A stretch of DNA of 64,000 bases, taken from positions 124,001 to 188,000 of the forward strand of contig JAGBNC010000015.1 in assembly GCA_017634595.1 (NCBI GenBank), given 5' to 3'. The notes beneath the pieces are model-generated. The model was not told where the DNA came from. It saw only the letters and a program-made list of their open reading frames with translations, and did not search any database. Below, one piece after another: positions 44,136 to 52,288 of the stretch (the first letter of the stretch is position 1; each line of letters opens with the position of its first letter). The stretch comes from Bacteroidales bacterium (GTDB lineage Bacteria > Bacteroidota > Bacteroidia > Bacteroidales > UBA932). A program made the position numbers and the translations under genes.

Positions 44136-45917
44136 ATGGCAAATGAAGAAAAAAGACTGAATGCATCCATTCCCCCCGAGGAGTTTGATTGGGATGCTTT
44201 CGAAAGCGGTTCCGAAGTTTATGGAACATCCGAAAAAGCGGAGATAGACGCCGCTTATGACAAAACCCTTGCAAGGATCGACGCAAACGAGACCAAGGAA
44301 GGTGAAGTTACCGCCATCAACAAGCGCGAAGTGGTGGTTTCCGTCGGTGGAAAGAGCGAGGGTGTCATCATGGCAACCGAGTTCCGTTACAACCCCGACC
44401 TCAAGGTGGGCGACAAGGTGGAAGTCCTTGTAGAGTCTCCTGAGGACAAGAAGGGCCAGATCGTCCTTTCCCACAAGAAGGCACGCGCCCTCAAGTCTTG
44501 GGACAGGGTCAACGAGGCATTCGAGAACGACGAGGTGGTAAAGGGTTTCGTGAAGACCCGCACCAAGGGCGGAATGATCGTGGACGTTTTCGGCATCGAG
44601 GCTTTCCTCCCCGGCAGTCAAATAGATATTAAGCCTATCCGTGATTACGACCAGTTCGTTAACCAGACGATAGACTTCAAGATCGTTAAGATCAACAATG
44701 AGTACCGTAACGTGGTCGTTTCCCACAAGGCTCTGCTCGAGGCTGAGCAGGAGGCCAAGAGGGCTGAGCTCATCGGCAAGCTCGAGAAGGGTCAGGTCCT
44801 CGAGGGCGTGGTCAAGAACATCACCAACTACGGCGTATTCGTGGACCTCGGCGGCGTGGACGGTCTGATCCACATCACCGACCTCAGCTGGGGCCGCGTC
44901 AACCATCCCGAGGAGATCGTCTCCCTGGATCAGAAGATCAAGGTGGTCGTGCTCGACTTCAACGAGCAGCAGAAGCGTATCGCCCTCGGTCTCAAGCAGC
45001 TTACTCCTCATCCTTGGGACAACCTGGATCCCAACCTCAAAGTTGGCGACAAGGTCAAGGGTAAGGTTATCCTTCTTGCCGACTACGGCGCATTCATCGA
45101 GATTGAGCCCGGCGTGGAAGGTCTCGTGCATGTCAGCGAAATGTCCTGGAGCCCCAGGCTTCACAGCGCTCAGGAATTCCTGAAGCAGGGACAGGAAGTT
45201 GAGGCACAGGTGCTCAGCATCGACCGCGAGGCCCGCAAGATCTCCCTCGGTCTCAAGCAGCTCACTCCCAACCCTTGGGAGAACATCCGCGAGAAGTATC
45301 CCGTCGGCAGCCGTCATACCGCTACCGTGCGCAATGTCACCAACTTCGGCGTATTTGCCGAGCTTGAGGACGGCGTAGAAGGCCTTGTTCACATCAGCGA
45401 TCTGAGCTGGAACAAGATCAAGCACCCTTCAGAGGTTGTTAACTCCGGTGACACCATCGATGTCCAGATTCTTGACTTCGACGAGGCCAACCACAAACTC
45501 AGCCTCGGACACAAGCAGCTCACCACCAACCCTTGGGACGAGGTCGAGGCCAAGTTCCCTGTGGGATCAGTAGTAGAGGGAACTATCGCTTCCGTGACCG
45601 ACAAGGGCGCAATGATCACCCTGGCCGACGGTGCTGAGGGCTTTGCCTTCAACCGTGAGATTGTCAAGGAAGACGGTAAGCCTGCAGTCGCCGGTGAGAC
45701 CCTTCCGTTCAAGGTGGTCGAACTCCGCCGCAGCACCCGCCGCATCATCCTCAGCCACCTGCGTACTTACCAGGAGGTAAAGGAGAAGGCCGCTGTCAGC
45801 GAGGCCGAGTCCACCAAGAAGGCCGTCAAGAAAGTCAACGCCAACGTGGAGAAGACCACTCTCGGTGACATCGACGCTCTTGCAGCCCTCAAGGAGAAAC
45901 TCGAGAAAGGCGAGTAA
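44136..45917 (+). CDS. rpsA: 30S ribosomal protein S1
   Basis: 593 residues with six S1 RNA-binding repeats. The first two are divergent and bind the ribosome (EGEVTAINKREVVVSVGGKSEG, VKGFVKTRTKGGMIVDVFG). Repeats 3-5 are canonical (GVVKNITNYGVFVDLGGVDGLIHITDLSW, GKVILLADYGAFIEIEPGVEGLVHVSEMSW, ATVRNVTNFGVFAELEDGVEGLVHISDLSW). The sixth is weaker (GTIASVTDKGAMITLADGAEGF). S1 helps recruit mRNAs, important in this phylum where Shine-Dalgarno sequences are scarce. The stop overlaps the rnz start (TAATG). Confidence 0.97.
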   Translation: MANEEKRLNASIPPEEFDWDAFESGSEVYGTSEKAEIDAAYDKTLARIDANETKEGEVTAINKREVVVSVGGKSEGVIMATEFRYNPDLKVGDKVEVLVESPEDKKGQIVLSHKKARALKSWDRVNEAFENDEVVKGFVKTRTKGGMIVDVFGIEAFLPGSQIDIKPIRDYDQFVNQTIDFKIVKINNEYRNVVVSHKALLEAEQEAKRAELIGKLEKGQVLEGVVKNITNYGVFVDLGGVDGLIHITDLSWGRVNHPEEIVSLDQKIKVVVLDFNEQQKRIALGLKQLTPHPWDNLDPNLKVGDKVKGKVILLADYGAFIEIEPGVEGLVHVSEMSWSPRLHSAQEFLKQGQEVEAQVLSIDREARKISLGLKQLTPNPWENIREKYPVGSRHTATVRNVTNFGVFAELEDGVEGLVHISDLSWNKIKHPSEVVNSGDTIDVQILDFDEANHKLSLGHKQLTTNPWDEVEAKFPVGSVVEGTIASVTDKGAMITLADGAEGFAFNREIVKEDGKPAVAGETLPFKVVELRRSTRRIILSHLRTYQEVKEKAAVSEAESTKKAVKKVNANVEKTTLGDIDALAALKEKLEKGE

Positions 45918-46720
45918 TGATATTTACCGTAACTACAATGGGCACAGCTTCGGCTATGCCCATTTCTGATAGAAATCCAAGCGCCCAAATGCTGTCTGCT
46001 GGCGGGCGCTTGTTTCTTATAGATTGCGGTGAAGGCACGCAGCAGCAGATGCGGCGCTGCCATTTGTCATTCCTGCGGGTCGAGGCTATTTTCATTTCCC
46101 ACATTCACGGAGATCATGTGTTCGGCTTATTCGGCCTCCTCAATTCTATGGCCATGTACGGCCGTACAGCGCCGCTTGATATATATGGTCCGTCGGCGTT
46201 GGGGGGCGTACTGCATTTTTATTCGTCTTACTTCGGGTCTGACGATAATTTCGAGATCCGTTTCCATAAACTGGACTGCAAGGAGCCTCAGTTGGTACAT
46301 ACGTCCAAGTACCTGACTGTCAGCGCTTTCCCGTTGAATCACAAGATCGAGTGCTACGGTTTTCGCTTCGATGAAATTGTGTCGGCACGACATGCTGAGG
46401 CCAATCCTGAATATCGTGCCAAGTCCTATGCCTATTGCTCTGATACGGCACCGTTCCCTGAGCTTGCGGGCTGGGTGAGGGCTGTGACCTGCCTGTACCA
46501 TGAGGCCACGTATCCGGATTCTATGGCGGACAAAGCCGCCCATCGTTACCATTCCACCTCTGTCCAGGCCGCACGCTGCGCACTCGAGGCAGGGGCAGGC
46601 CGTTTGATTGTTGGCCACTATTCTTCGCGTATTACTGATTTTGAAGCACTTGCAGATGAGTGCCGTGCAATTTTCCCTGATACAGTTGCGGCATCTGATT
46701 GTGATGTGTTCGAAATTTAG
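45917..46720 (+). CDS. rnz: ribonuclease Z
   Basis: 267 residues. A metallo-beta-lactamase fold enzyme that trims tRNA 3' ends. Metal motifs: SHIHGDHVFG (H62, H64, D66, H67), NHKIECYGFR, SYAYCSDTAPF, LYHEATY and GHYSSR. It is about 35 residues shorter than the usual ~305-residue bacterial form, and the shortening falls after NHKIECYGFRFDE, where other family members have a longer insert. It is translationally coupled to rpsA (one shared base in TAATG). Confidence 0.93.
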   Translation: MIFTVTTMGTASAMPISDRNPSAQMLSAGGRLFLIDCGEGTQQQMRRCHLSFLRVEAIFISHIHGDHVFGLFGLLNSMAMYGRTAPLDIYGPSALGGVLHFYSSYFGSDDNFEIRFHKLDCKEPQLVHTSKYLTVSAFPLNHKIECYGFRFDEIVSARHAEANPEYRAKSYAYCSDTAPFPELAGWVRAVTCLYHEATYPDSMADKAAHRYHSTSVQAARCALEAGAGRLIVGHYSSRITDFEALADECRAIFPDTVAASDCDVFEI

Positions 46721-46733
46721 TATATTTACGCCC

Positions 46734-47660
46734 GTGAAAAGAATAGTTGTACTTATTTGCGCACTGGTGCTGTTCTTTGCAGCGGCATCAGGCCCATACG
46801 AGAATTATATACAGAAGTACTCTTCGGTAGCAGTATCGGAGATGCATCGTTCAGGCGTACCTGCTTCTATCACTCTGGCCCAGGGGCTTGTGGAATCTGC
46901 GGCAGGGCAGTCTTCGCTGGCGGTCAAGGCCAACAACCATTTCGGTATAAAATGTCACTCCGACTGGAAGGGGAAGAAGACCTATCGTGACGATGACAAG
47001 GCCAATGAGTGCTTCAGGGTGTACTCCAATGCCGCTGCATCATTTAAGGATCATTCTGATTTCCTGCGTTACCAGGACCGTTATAAATTCCTGTTCGACC
47101 TTGATCCTACTGATTATAAGGCCTGGGCCAGGGGACTCAAGAAGGCAGGCTATGCCACCGACCGCCTGTATGCCGATAAACTCATAAAGGTGATTGAAGA
47201 TTATGAGTTGTATCGTTTCGATACAGAGGCGGGGGAGATCCCCGAGTCACCAAATCAGATCGAGGCTCCTGTGGAGCTTGCACCGGTAGCTGCCAGGGAA
47301 GAGTATCGTTTCTCGCTCTCCCGCAAGGTGTTTAAAGTCAATGGTGTGCCTTGTGTGTACGCTGTGCAGGGGGATACTTACCAGTCAATTGCTCAGTCGA
47401 ACGGTTTATTTGCAAACGAGATTCTTCGCTACAATGATGCTACGGGCAGCGACCAGCCTGCTGCTGGCGACGTGGTGTTCCTGCAGGCCAAGAAGAAGCG
47501 TGCTGCGCGTGGAATGGATAAGTATATTGCCGGCGAGGACGGTGTTTCACTTCGTGACATTGCCCAGCGCTTCGGCGTGAAGCTGTCGGCCATCAAGCGC
47601 TTCAACAATCTCCCCGATGATTATGTGCCCCTGGAGGGCGATACAATACGTCTCCGCTGA
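46734..47660 (+). CDS. GH73 N-acetylglucosaminidase with LysM domains
   Basis: 308 residues from GTG 46734, chosen because a signal peptide follows at once (KRIVVLICALVLFFAAASG). A TATATTTA element just upstream is one mismatch from the -7 consensus. The glucosaminidase domain covers about 22-160, with the probable catalytic Glu54 (AQGLVESAAGQSSLAVKANNHFGIK). Two LysM domains bind peptidoglycan: about 205-250 (YAVQGDTYQSIAQSNGLFANEILRYN) and about 260-305 (YIAGEDGVSLRDIAQRFGVKLSAIKRFNNLP). A cell-wall hydrolase in the periplasm. It overlaps mltG by one base (TGATG). Confidence 0.9.
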   Translation: MKRIVVLICALVLFFAAASGPYENYIQKYSSVAVSEMHRSGVPASITLAQGLVESAAGQSSLAVKANNHFGIKCHSDWKGKKTYRDDDKANECFRVYSNAAASFKDHSDFLRYQDRYKFLFDLDPTDYKAWARGLKKAGYATDRLYADKLIKVIEDYELYRFDTEAGEIPESPNQIEAPVELAPVAAREEYRFSLSRKVFKVNGVPCVYAVQGDTYQSIAQSNGLFANEILRYNDATGSDQPAAGDVVFLQAKKKRAARGMDKYIAGEDGVSLRDIAQRFGVKLSAIKRFNNLPDDYVPLEGDTIRLR

Positions 47661-48670
47661 TGAAAAACATCTTGAAAATCCTTGCCCTGGTGCTTGGCGC
47701 CGTGGCTATACTTGTCGGATTTAATTGGCTGCGTGACAATAAGATGTCTAACTTCTACGGGACGGCGGACTTGTATGTTACTGAGTCCAATACACCTGAT
47801 GACGTGATAGAGTCCCTAAAGAGTCAGCTGAAAATACTCAGCGAGAGGCGCTTGAGGAAGGTGTTTGCTCAGAAGGATGTGGCTTCATACATTAAGCCGG
47901 GCCATTATCGCGTGAGCAGCTCCAGTACCAGCGTGTATGTGGCGCGTATGCTGAATAATGGTTGGCAAAGCCCCGTAAGCTTTACCTTGGCTGGTTCTTT
48001 GAGAAGCAGGGAAGAGATAGCCCGCAAGATCTCCCGCCAGCTTGATCTGGATTCTGCATCGGTGTACGCGGCTCTTCAAGATTCCGCTTTGATGGCGGCG
48101 TATGATGCCACCCCTGATACTTTCTTCGAGGCCCTTTACCCTGCTACTTATGAATTGTACTGGACAGCTAGCATCCAAGACGTGCTGGATCGGTGCAAGA
48201 AGGCTTCGGACAACTTCTGGACGGACGACAATCTGGTAAAGGCGGCACGTGCCGGACTCTCCCGCAGGCAGGCCGTGATCCTCGCTTCGATTGTGAAAGG
48301 GGAGTCTCACTATAAGCCGGAACTTGCCAAGATTGCCGGTGTTTACCTTAACCGTATTGCCCGCAATATGCTTCTGCAGGCCGATCCTACCGTCGCCTAC
48401 TGTTATGATTATAAGTTGAATCGTATCCTGTTCAGGCACTTGGAATTCGACTCACCATATAATACATATAAGTATCCCGGGTTGCCTCCCGGGCCGATAT
48501 GCGTCCCCGACAGAGAGTATCTGGAGGCTGTGATCAATCCCGATTACGGCGGGGGCAATTTGTATTTCTGCGCCAGCAAGCATCTGGACGGTACACATGT
48601 GTTCGCCAAGACCTTGGAGGCGCATAACCGTAATGCAAAAGCTTTCCAAGATGCAATCAGTAAACGTTGA
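47660..48670 (+). CDS. mltG: endolytic murein transglycosylase MltG
   Basis: 336 residues, one N-terminal membrane span (about 4-23) and a periplasmic YceG domain. The active region reads LASIVKGESHYKPELAKIAGVYLNRI with Glu215, followed by LLQADPTVAY and YNTYKYPGLPPGPICVPD, all typical of MltG, which cuts nascent glycan strands and sets their length. The first Glu of the common EKE triplet is Lys here, but the second is kept. The overlap with the GH73 gene suggests a joint role in cell-wall turnover. Hairpin 2 begins 2 nt after its stop. Confidence 0.92.
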   Translation: MKNILKILALVLGAVAILVGFNWLRDNKMSNFYGTADLYVTESNTPDDVIESLKSQLKILSERRLRKVFAQKDVASYIKPGHYRVSSSSTSVYVARMLNNGWQSPVSFTLAGSLRSREEIARKISRQLDLDSASVYAALQDSALMAAYDATPDTFFEALYPATYELYWTASIQDVLDRCKKASDNFWTDDNLVKAARAGLSRRQAVILASIVKGESHYKPELAKIAGVYLNRIARNMLLQADPTVAYCYDYKLNRILFRHLEFDSPYNTYKYPGLPPGPICVPDREYLEAVINPDYGGGNLYFCASKHLDGTHVFAKTLEAHNRNAKAFQDAISKR

Positions 48671-48672
48671 AA

Positions 48673-48742
48673 TACTAAGTTAATATCCTTCCGGGGACCA
48701 TAAAACATGGGAAAAGGTCCCCGGAAGGATATTAACTTAGTA
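48673..48742. repeat. long intergenic hairpin 2: 27-bp perfect stem, conserved 16-nt loop
   Basis: Left arm 48673-48699 and right arm 48716-48742 are perfect reverse complements. The loop at 48700-48715 is ATAAAACATGGGAAAA, identical to hairpin 1 except for one base. The arms are unrelated to those of hairpin 1. The outer half is AT-rich, the inner half GC-rich. No T-run follows. It lies between mltG and the M16 protease, both on the plus strand. Confidence 0.92.
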
Positions 48743-48773
48743 ATAAAATTGTTGAATTTTAATAATTGTTTAT

Positions 48774-48781
48774 TATATTTG
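48774..48781 (+). promoter_or_regulatory. promoter for the M16 protease
   Basis: TATATTTG -7 box with a TTG at 48752-48754 placed 19 nt upstream, matching the Bacteroides -33/-7 spacing. The start codon is 22 nt downstream. The -33 element is only 9 bp from hairpin 2. Confidence 0.65.
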
Positions 48782-48803
48782 CGAAAATTATTATCGAAAA
48801 ACG

Positions 48804-51623
48804 ATGAAGAAAGTTTTGTTTTTCCTTGCGGCTCTCATTGGAGCCGCCATCGTGGGAAACGCACAGACTGCGCTTCCCAATGATCCTGCCGTGAAGGTTG
48901 GCAAGCTCGACAACGGAATGACTTATTACATCCGTCACAACGACAAGCCGGCCCAGCGTGCTGAGTTCTACCTTGCCACTCACGTGGGTGCCATTCAGGA
49001 GACCCCCGATCAGGATGGTCTTGCGCACTTCCTTGAGCACATGTGCTTCAACGGACTTAAGAACCTTCCGGGCAAGCAGATGCTGGAGTATCTTCAGAGC
49101 ATCGGCGCCGAGTTCGGCCGCAACATCAATGCTTCTACCGGCGTTGAGTCCACACAGTATATGCTGAACAACATTCCTGTGACTCGTGAGGGCATCATCG
49201 ATACCTGCCTCCTCGTGATGCATGATTATTCCCACTTCGTGCTCTGTGAGCAGGAAGAAATCGACAGCGAAAGGGGAGTCATCCTTGAGGAGCGCCGTAC
49301 CCGCCGCAACGCTTCATGGCGTATGTATGAGCAGAACAAGCAGTATATGTACAAAGGATCGAAGTTCGCCGACTGCTCCCTTATCGGAAGCCAGGAGAAC
49401 CTTGAGACCTTCAAGCGCGAGAGCTTGGTTAATTTCTATCAGACCTGGTATCGTCCTGACAATCAGGCACTCATCGTTGTCGGTGATGTGGATCCCGACC
49501 AGATTCTCAGCAAGATTCAGAAACTCTTTGCCGATATTCCCGCCCCTGTCAATCCCAAGGCAAAGGATGTCATAAAGGTTCCGGACAACGTAGAGCCTAT
49601 AGTCGGTATCGTCACCGATCCTGAGACACCCAATTCCGAGGTCACCATTCTCTGGAAGAGCGAGCCCCTCCCCAGGGAACTCAACAATACAGATGTTGCC
49701 CTGCTGACCAATATTCTTAAGGATATCATCGGCAACGTGATGAGCGAACGTTTCCAGGATATTACCTCCAAACCTGATGCACCATTCCTCAACGGCGTGC
49801 TGATGTGCTCCCAGATATGCGAGACCTGCGACGTTGTGCTCGGCGATGTGGCCTTCAAGGAAGGCGAATTCGCTCCCGCCCTCAAAGCTTTCTATACCGA
49901 GGTTGAGAAGATGAAACGTTATGGTTTCACCGACAGCGAGGTGCAGAGGGCCAAGGACGAAATCCTGAGCGGCTATGAGAAGCGTGCAGAAGGTGCTGAA
50001 AGCCGTAAGAATTCCGAGTTCGTATATCCTCTTATCAGCAACTTCTTCAACAATACTCCTTACATGGATCCGGCCACCGCGCTTCAGGTTGTAAAGTCTG
50101 TGCTCCAGATGGTTCCTGCCGCTGCAATCAATCAGGTGGTTCCCCAGCTCATCACCGATGAGAATATGGTGGTTATCTACAACGGCCCCAAGAAAGAAGG
50201 TCTTGTCAACCCCACTGAGGAGCAGCTTCTGAGCATCATCAACGATGTCAAGGGCTCCGAAATCGCCGCCAACGCGGAGGAGCAGATTGCTTCTGAATTC
50301 GTAGATCCTTCCACTCTTAAGGGCTCCAAAGTCAAGAAGACTCATCAGCTTATCAAGGGCATCACCGAGTGGACACTCCGCAACGGCGTGAAAGTCGCCT
50401 TCCTGCCCACTGAGTTCAAGAAGGACCAGGTGCTTATCCGCCTTACTATGGATGGTGGCTCTTCCCTTATTCCTACTGAGGATCTGCCTTCATTTGAAGA
50501 CAATCTCTGGAGCCTCTGGCAGAGCAACAGCGGTATTTCCAAGTTTAATTCCGCTACCTTCAGCAAGATGCTTGCCGGAAAGCAGGTTAACATGGCCCCC
50601 TACATCAACTCTATCCGTCATGGCATCTCCGGCAGCTGCCAGCCCAAGGATCTTGAGACAGCCCTGCAGCTTCTCTATCTTAACTTCGTTGATCCCCGCT
50701 TCGACGCTGATGAGTACAATGTGGGCAAGCAGCAGATATCCGCTGTGCTTCCCAATCTGCTTCAGACTCCTAATTTCAAGTTCCAGCGTGAGCTGACCAA
50801 GACCATCTACGGTGACAATCCCCGCGCCATTGTCATTGATGATGACGTTCTCGCCAAGGCCGACGTGGCTGTGCTCGAGCGCAACTACAGGAAGCTCTTC
50901 AAGGACGCTGCAGGCGCCAAGGTATATATCGTCGGCAATGTGGATCCTGAGACCCTCAAGCCTCTGGTGGAGAAGTATATAGGCTCTCTGCCTAAGGGAC
51001 GCAAGGCTCTCAAGTACGTTGATACTGGCGAGCGCTTTGTCCAGGGCGATGTGGCCAATGAGTTCAAGGCTGACATGCAGACACCTATGACCACTGTCTT
51101 CCAGCTTTATAACAATTACTCCGACAAGTACAGCGTGGCACGTGAGGTCAACCTCGATGCAGCCAAGTCGATACTCGACATGATCTACACCGATACTCTC
51201 CGTGAGTCCGAAGGCGGTACCTATGGCGCTTCAGTGAGCACTTCCATTACTAAGTATCCTGTGGACAGGTCTGTCATCCAGGTGTACTTCACCACCAATC
51301 CTTCTTCATCTGCTAAATTGCGTGAGATGGCGGTGGCTGAGCTTAAGAAGTTTGCCCAGAACGGTCCTACCGAGGAGCAGCTTACCCGCGTCAAGGAGAA
51401 TTTCAAGAAGAATCTTCCCGAGAGCCGTATCCAGAACAATCACTGGATGAACGAGATTTCTTACTTCTACAACTACGGCGGCATTGATTACGATGCCGAG
51501 TACGAGGCTGCTGTGAATGCACTGTCGGCAGACAGCATCCGTGAGGCAGTGGCTTCAGTGCTTGCTTCCGGCAACCTTGCAGAGGTGGTTATGTCTCCTG
51601 ACAAAACTGCAGAGAGAGAATAG
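48804..51623 (+). CDS. exported M16 family zinc protease (two-lobed)
   Basis: 939 residues with a signal peptide (LFFLAALIGAAIVGNAQ). The N-terminal lobe carries the inverted zinc motif HFLEH (75-79, DGLAHFLEHMCFNG) and the downstream Glu in ERGVILEERR. Four M16-type domains follow, the C-terminal half (VKVAFLPTEFKKDQVLIRL onward) lacking a zinc site, as in pitrilysin-type proteases. It ends with the TLRESEGGTYGASVS block typical of the substrate-binding lobe. Probably degrades peptides in the periplasm. It has its own promoter and no co-directional neighbour. Confidence 0.94.
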   Translation: MKKVLFFLAALIGAAIVGNAQTALPNDPAVKVGKLDNGMTYYIRHNDKPAQRAEFYLATHVGAIQETPDQDGLAHFLEHMCFNGLKNLPGKQMLEYLQSIGAEFGRNINASTGVESTQYMLNNIPVTREGIIDTCLLVMHDYSHFVLCEQEEIDSERGVILEERRTRRNASWRMYEQNKQYMYKGSKFADCSLIGSQENLETFKRESLVNFYQTWYRPDNQALIVVGDVDPDQILSKIQKLFADIPAPVNPKAKDVIKVPDNVEPIVGIVTDPETPNSEVTILWKSEPLPRELNNTDVALLTNILKDIIGNVMSERFQDITSKPDAPFLNGVLMCSQICETCDVVLGDVAFKEGEFAPALKAFYTEVEKMKRYGFTDSEVQRAKDEILSGYEKRAEGAESRKNSEFVYPLISNFFNNTPYMDPATALQVVKSVLQMVPAAAINQVVPQLITDENMVVIYNGPKKEGLVNPTEEQLLSIINDVKGSEIAANAEEQIASEFVDPSTLKGSKVKKTHQLIKGITEWTLRNGVKVAFLPTEFKKDQVLIRLTMDGGSSLIPTEDLPSFEDNLWSLWQSNSGISKFNSATFSKMLAGKQVNMAPYINSIRHGISGSCQPKDLETALQLLYLNFVDPRFDADEYNVGKQQISAVLPNLLQTPNFKFQRELTKTIYGDNPRAIVIDDDVLAKADVAVLERNYRKLFKDAAGAKVYIVGNVDPETLKPLVEKYIGSLPKGRKALKYVDTGERFVQGDVANEFKADMQTPMTTVFQLYNNYSDKYSVAREVNLDAAKSILDMIYTDTLRESEGGTYGASVSTSITKYPVDRSVIQVYFTTNPSSSAKLREMAVAELKKFAQNGPTEEQLTRVKENFKKNLPESRIQNNHWMNEISYFYNYGGIDYDAEYEAAVNALSADSIREAVASVLASGNLAEVVMSPDKTAERE

Positions 51624-51631
51624 ACAATAAG

Positions 51632-52024
51632 CTATTTCTTACCTTTATAGGCCGTACCTTTTACGTGAAGGATTACAGGCTTGTCAAGGTCGGAAATATA
51701 GACGGTGAGGGTCTTATCGAAAGGATAAGGCCCTTCGTCGTTTGTGTAGGTGACATCAATGCTTCCTTTGGCGGCGGGAGCGATATCAGTTCTGGTCCAC
51801 TTGACAGAAGTGCAGCCGCAGGTCGTGATGACTGCGAAGATATTGAGCGGCTTGTCGCCTGTATTGGTAACTTCGAAACTGCAGCTTACGGCCCCGTCTT
51901 TGGTATTGATTTTGCCAAAGTCGTACACGGTGCGGTCGAAGCGTGCCGCGCCAAAATCTTTCTGCGCTGCAGCGGGGAGGGCTGCAAGGACGCAGAGGAA
52001 CAGAAAGATGATGTGCTTTTTCAT
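51632..52024 (-). CDS. DUF1573 family exported protein
   Basis: 130 residues from ATG 52024 with a signal peptide (HIIFLFLCVLAALPAAAQ). One Ig-like DUF1573 domain: FDRTVYDFGKINTKDGAVSCSFEVTNTGDKPLNIFAVITTCGCTSVKW, then VTYTNDEGPYPFDKTLTVYI. The TTCGCT motif is characteristic of the family, which is abundant in Bacteroidetes and has no settled function. A further upstream ATG is possible, but the -7 box TATATTTG lies between it and this start. It is divergent from the ferredoxin gene. Confidence 0.85.
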   Translation of the reverse strand: MKKHIIFLFLCVLAALPAAAQKDFGAARFDRTVYDFGKINTKDGAVSCSFEVTNTGDKPLNIFAVITTCGCTSVKWTRTDIAPAAKGSIDVTYTNDEGPYPFDKTLTVYISDLDKPVILHVKGTAYKGKK

Positions 52025-52029
52025 GGCTG

Positions 52030-52037
52030 CAAATATA
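52030..52037 (-). promoter_or_regulatory. -7 promoter box for the DUF1573 gene
   Basis: The complement reads TATATTTG, ending 5 nt before the ATG at 52024. Confidence 0.6.
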
Positions 52038-52080
52038 AAAATAAATTCTCTTAAGGCTTGATTATTCAAATTCAATACCG

Positions 52081-52088
52081 TAAATTTG
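52081..52088 (+). promoter_or_regulatory. -7 promoter box for the ferredoxin gene
   Basis: TAAATTTG, full TAnnTTTG match, 25 nt before the ferredoxin ATG at 52114. Confidence 0.6.
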
Positions 52089-52113
52089 CGATGTTTAAAT
52101 TTTTAAAAGAATT

Positions 52114-52287
52114 ATGGCTTACAAAATTTCTGCAGACACCTGTGTTGCTTGCGGCACCTGTCAGGGCGAATGCCCTACCGGAGCTATCAAAGAAGGCGAT
52201 GTTTACTCAATCGATCCTGATATTTGTATAGATTGTGGCACTTGTGCCGATGCTTGCCCGATGGGCGCTATTACACCGGGAGAATAA
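52114..52287 (+). CDS. 2[4Fe-4S] ferredoxin, 57 residues
   Basis: A small complete gene from ATG 52114 to TAA 52287. It encodes two clostridial-type cluster motifs, CVACGTCQGECP (10-21) and CIDCGTCADACP (38-49), with the internal two-fold repeat normal for this family. A low-potential electron carrier in the cytoplasm, fitting an anaerobe; likely partners are pyruvate:ferredoxin oxidoreductase or Rnf, neither of which is in the window. The next gene starts 1 nt after its stop, so the two are probably co-transcribed although functionally unrelated. Confidence 0.95.
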   Translation: MAYKISADTCVACGTCQGECPTGAIKEGDVYSIDPDICIDCGTCADACPMGAITPGE

Positions 52288-52288
52288 G

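Noticed and set aside
44115-45425. A 436-codon open frame antisense to rpsA
   Set aside because: It mirrors the codon bias of rpsA, has no family features (rich in LVLDVE-type repeats from reversed S1 domains) and no promoter.
47660-48670. Loss of the catalytic Glu in MltG (ASIVKGES instead of ASIVEKE)
   Set aside because: The second Glu of the motif, which as I recall is the more widely conserved one, is present at residue 215 and the rest of the site is normal.
48673-48742. Reading hairpin 2 as a standard Rho-independent terminator of mltG
   Set aside because: The stem is far longer than usual, no T-run follows, and the same loop occurs between divergent genes at 38706-38775. A terminator role is not excluded but does not explain the conserved loop.
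49314-50345. A 343-codon antisense frame over the M16 protease
   Set aside because: Shadow of a strongly codon-biased gene; no signal or family match.
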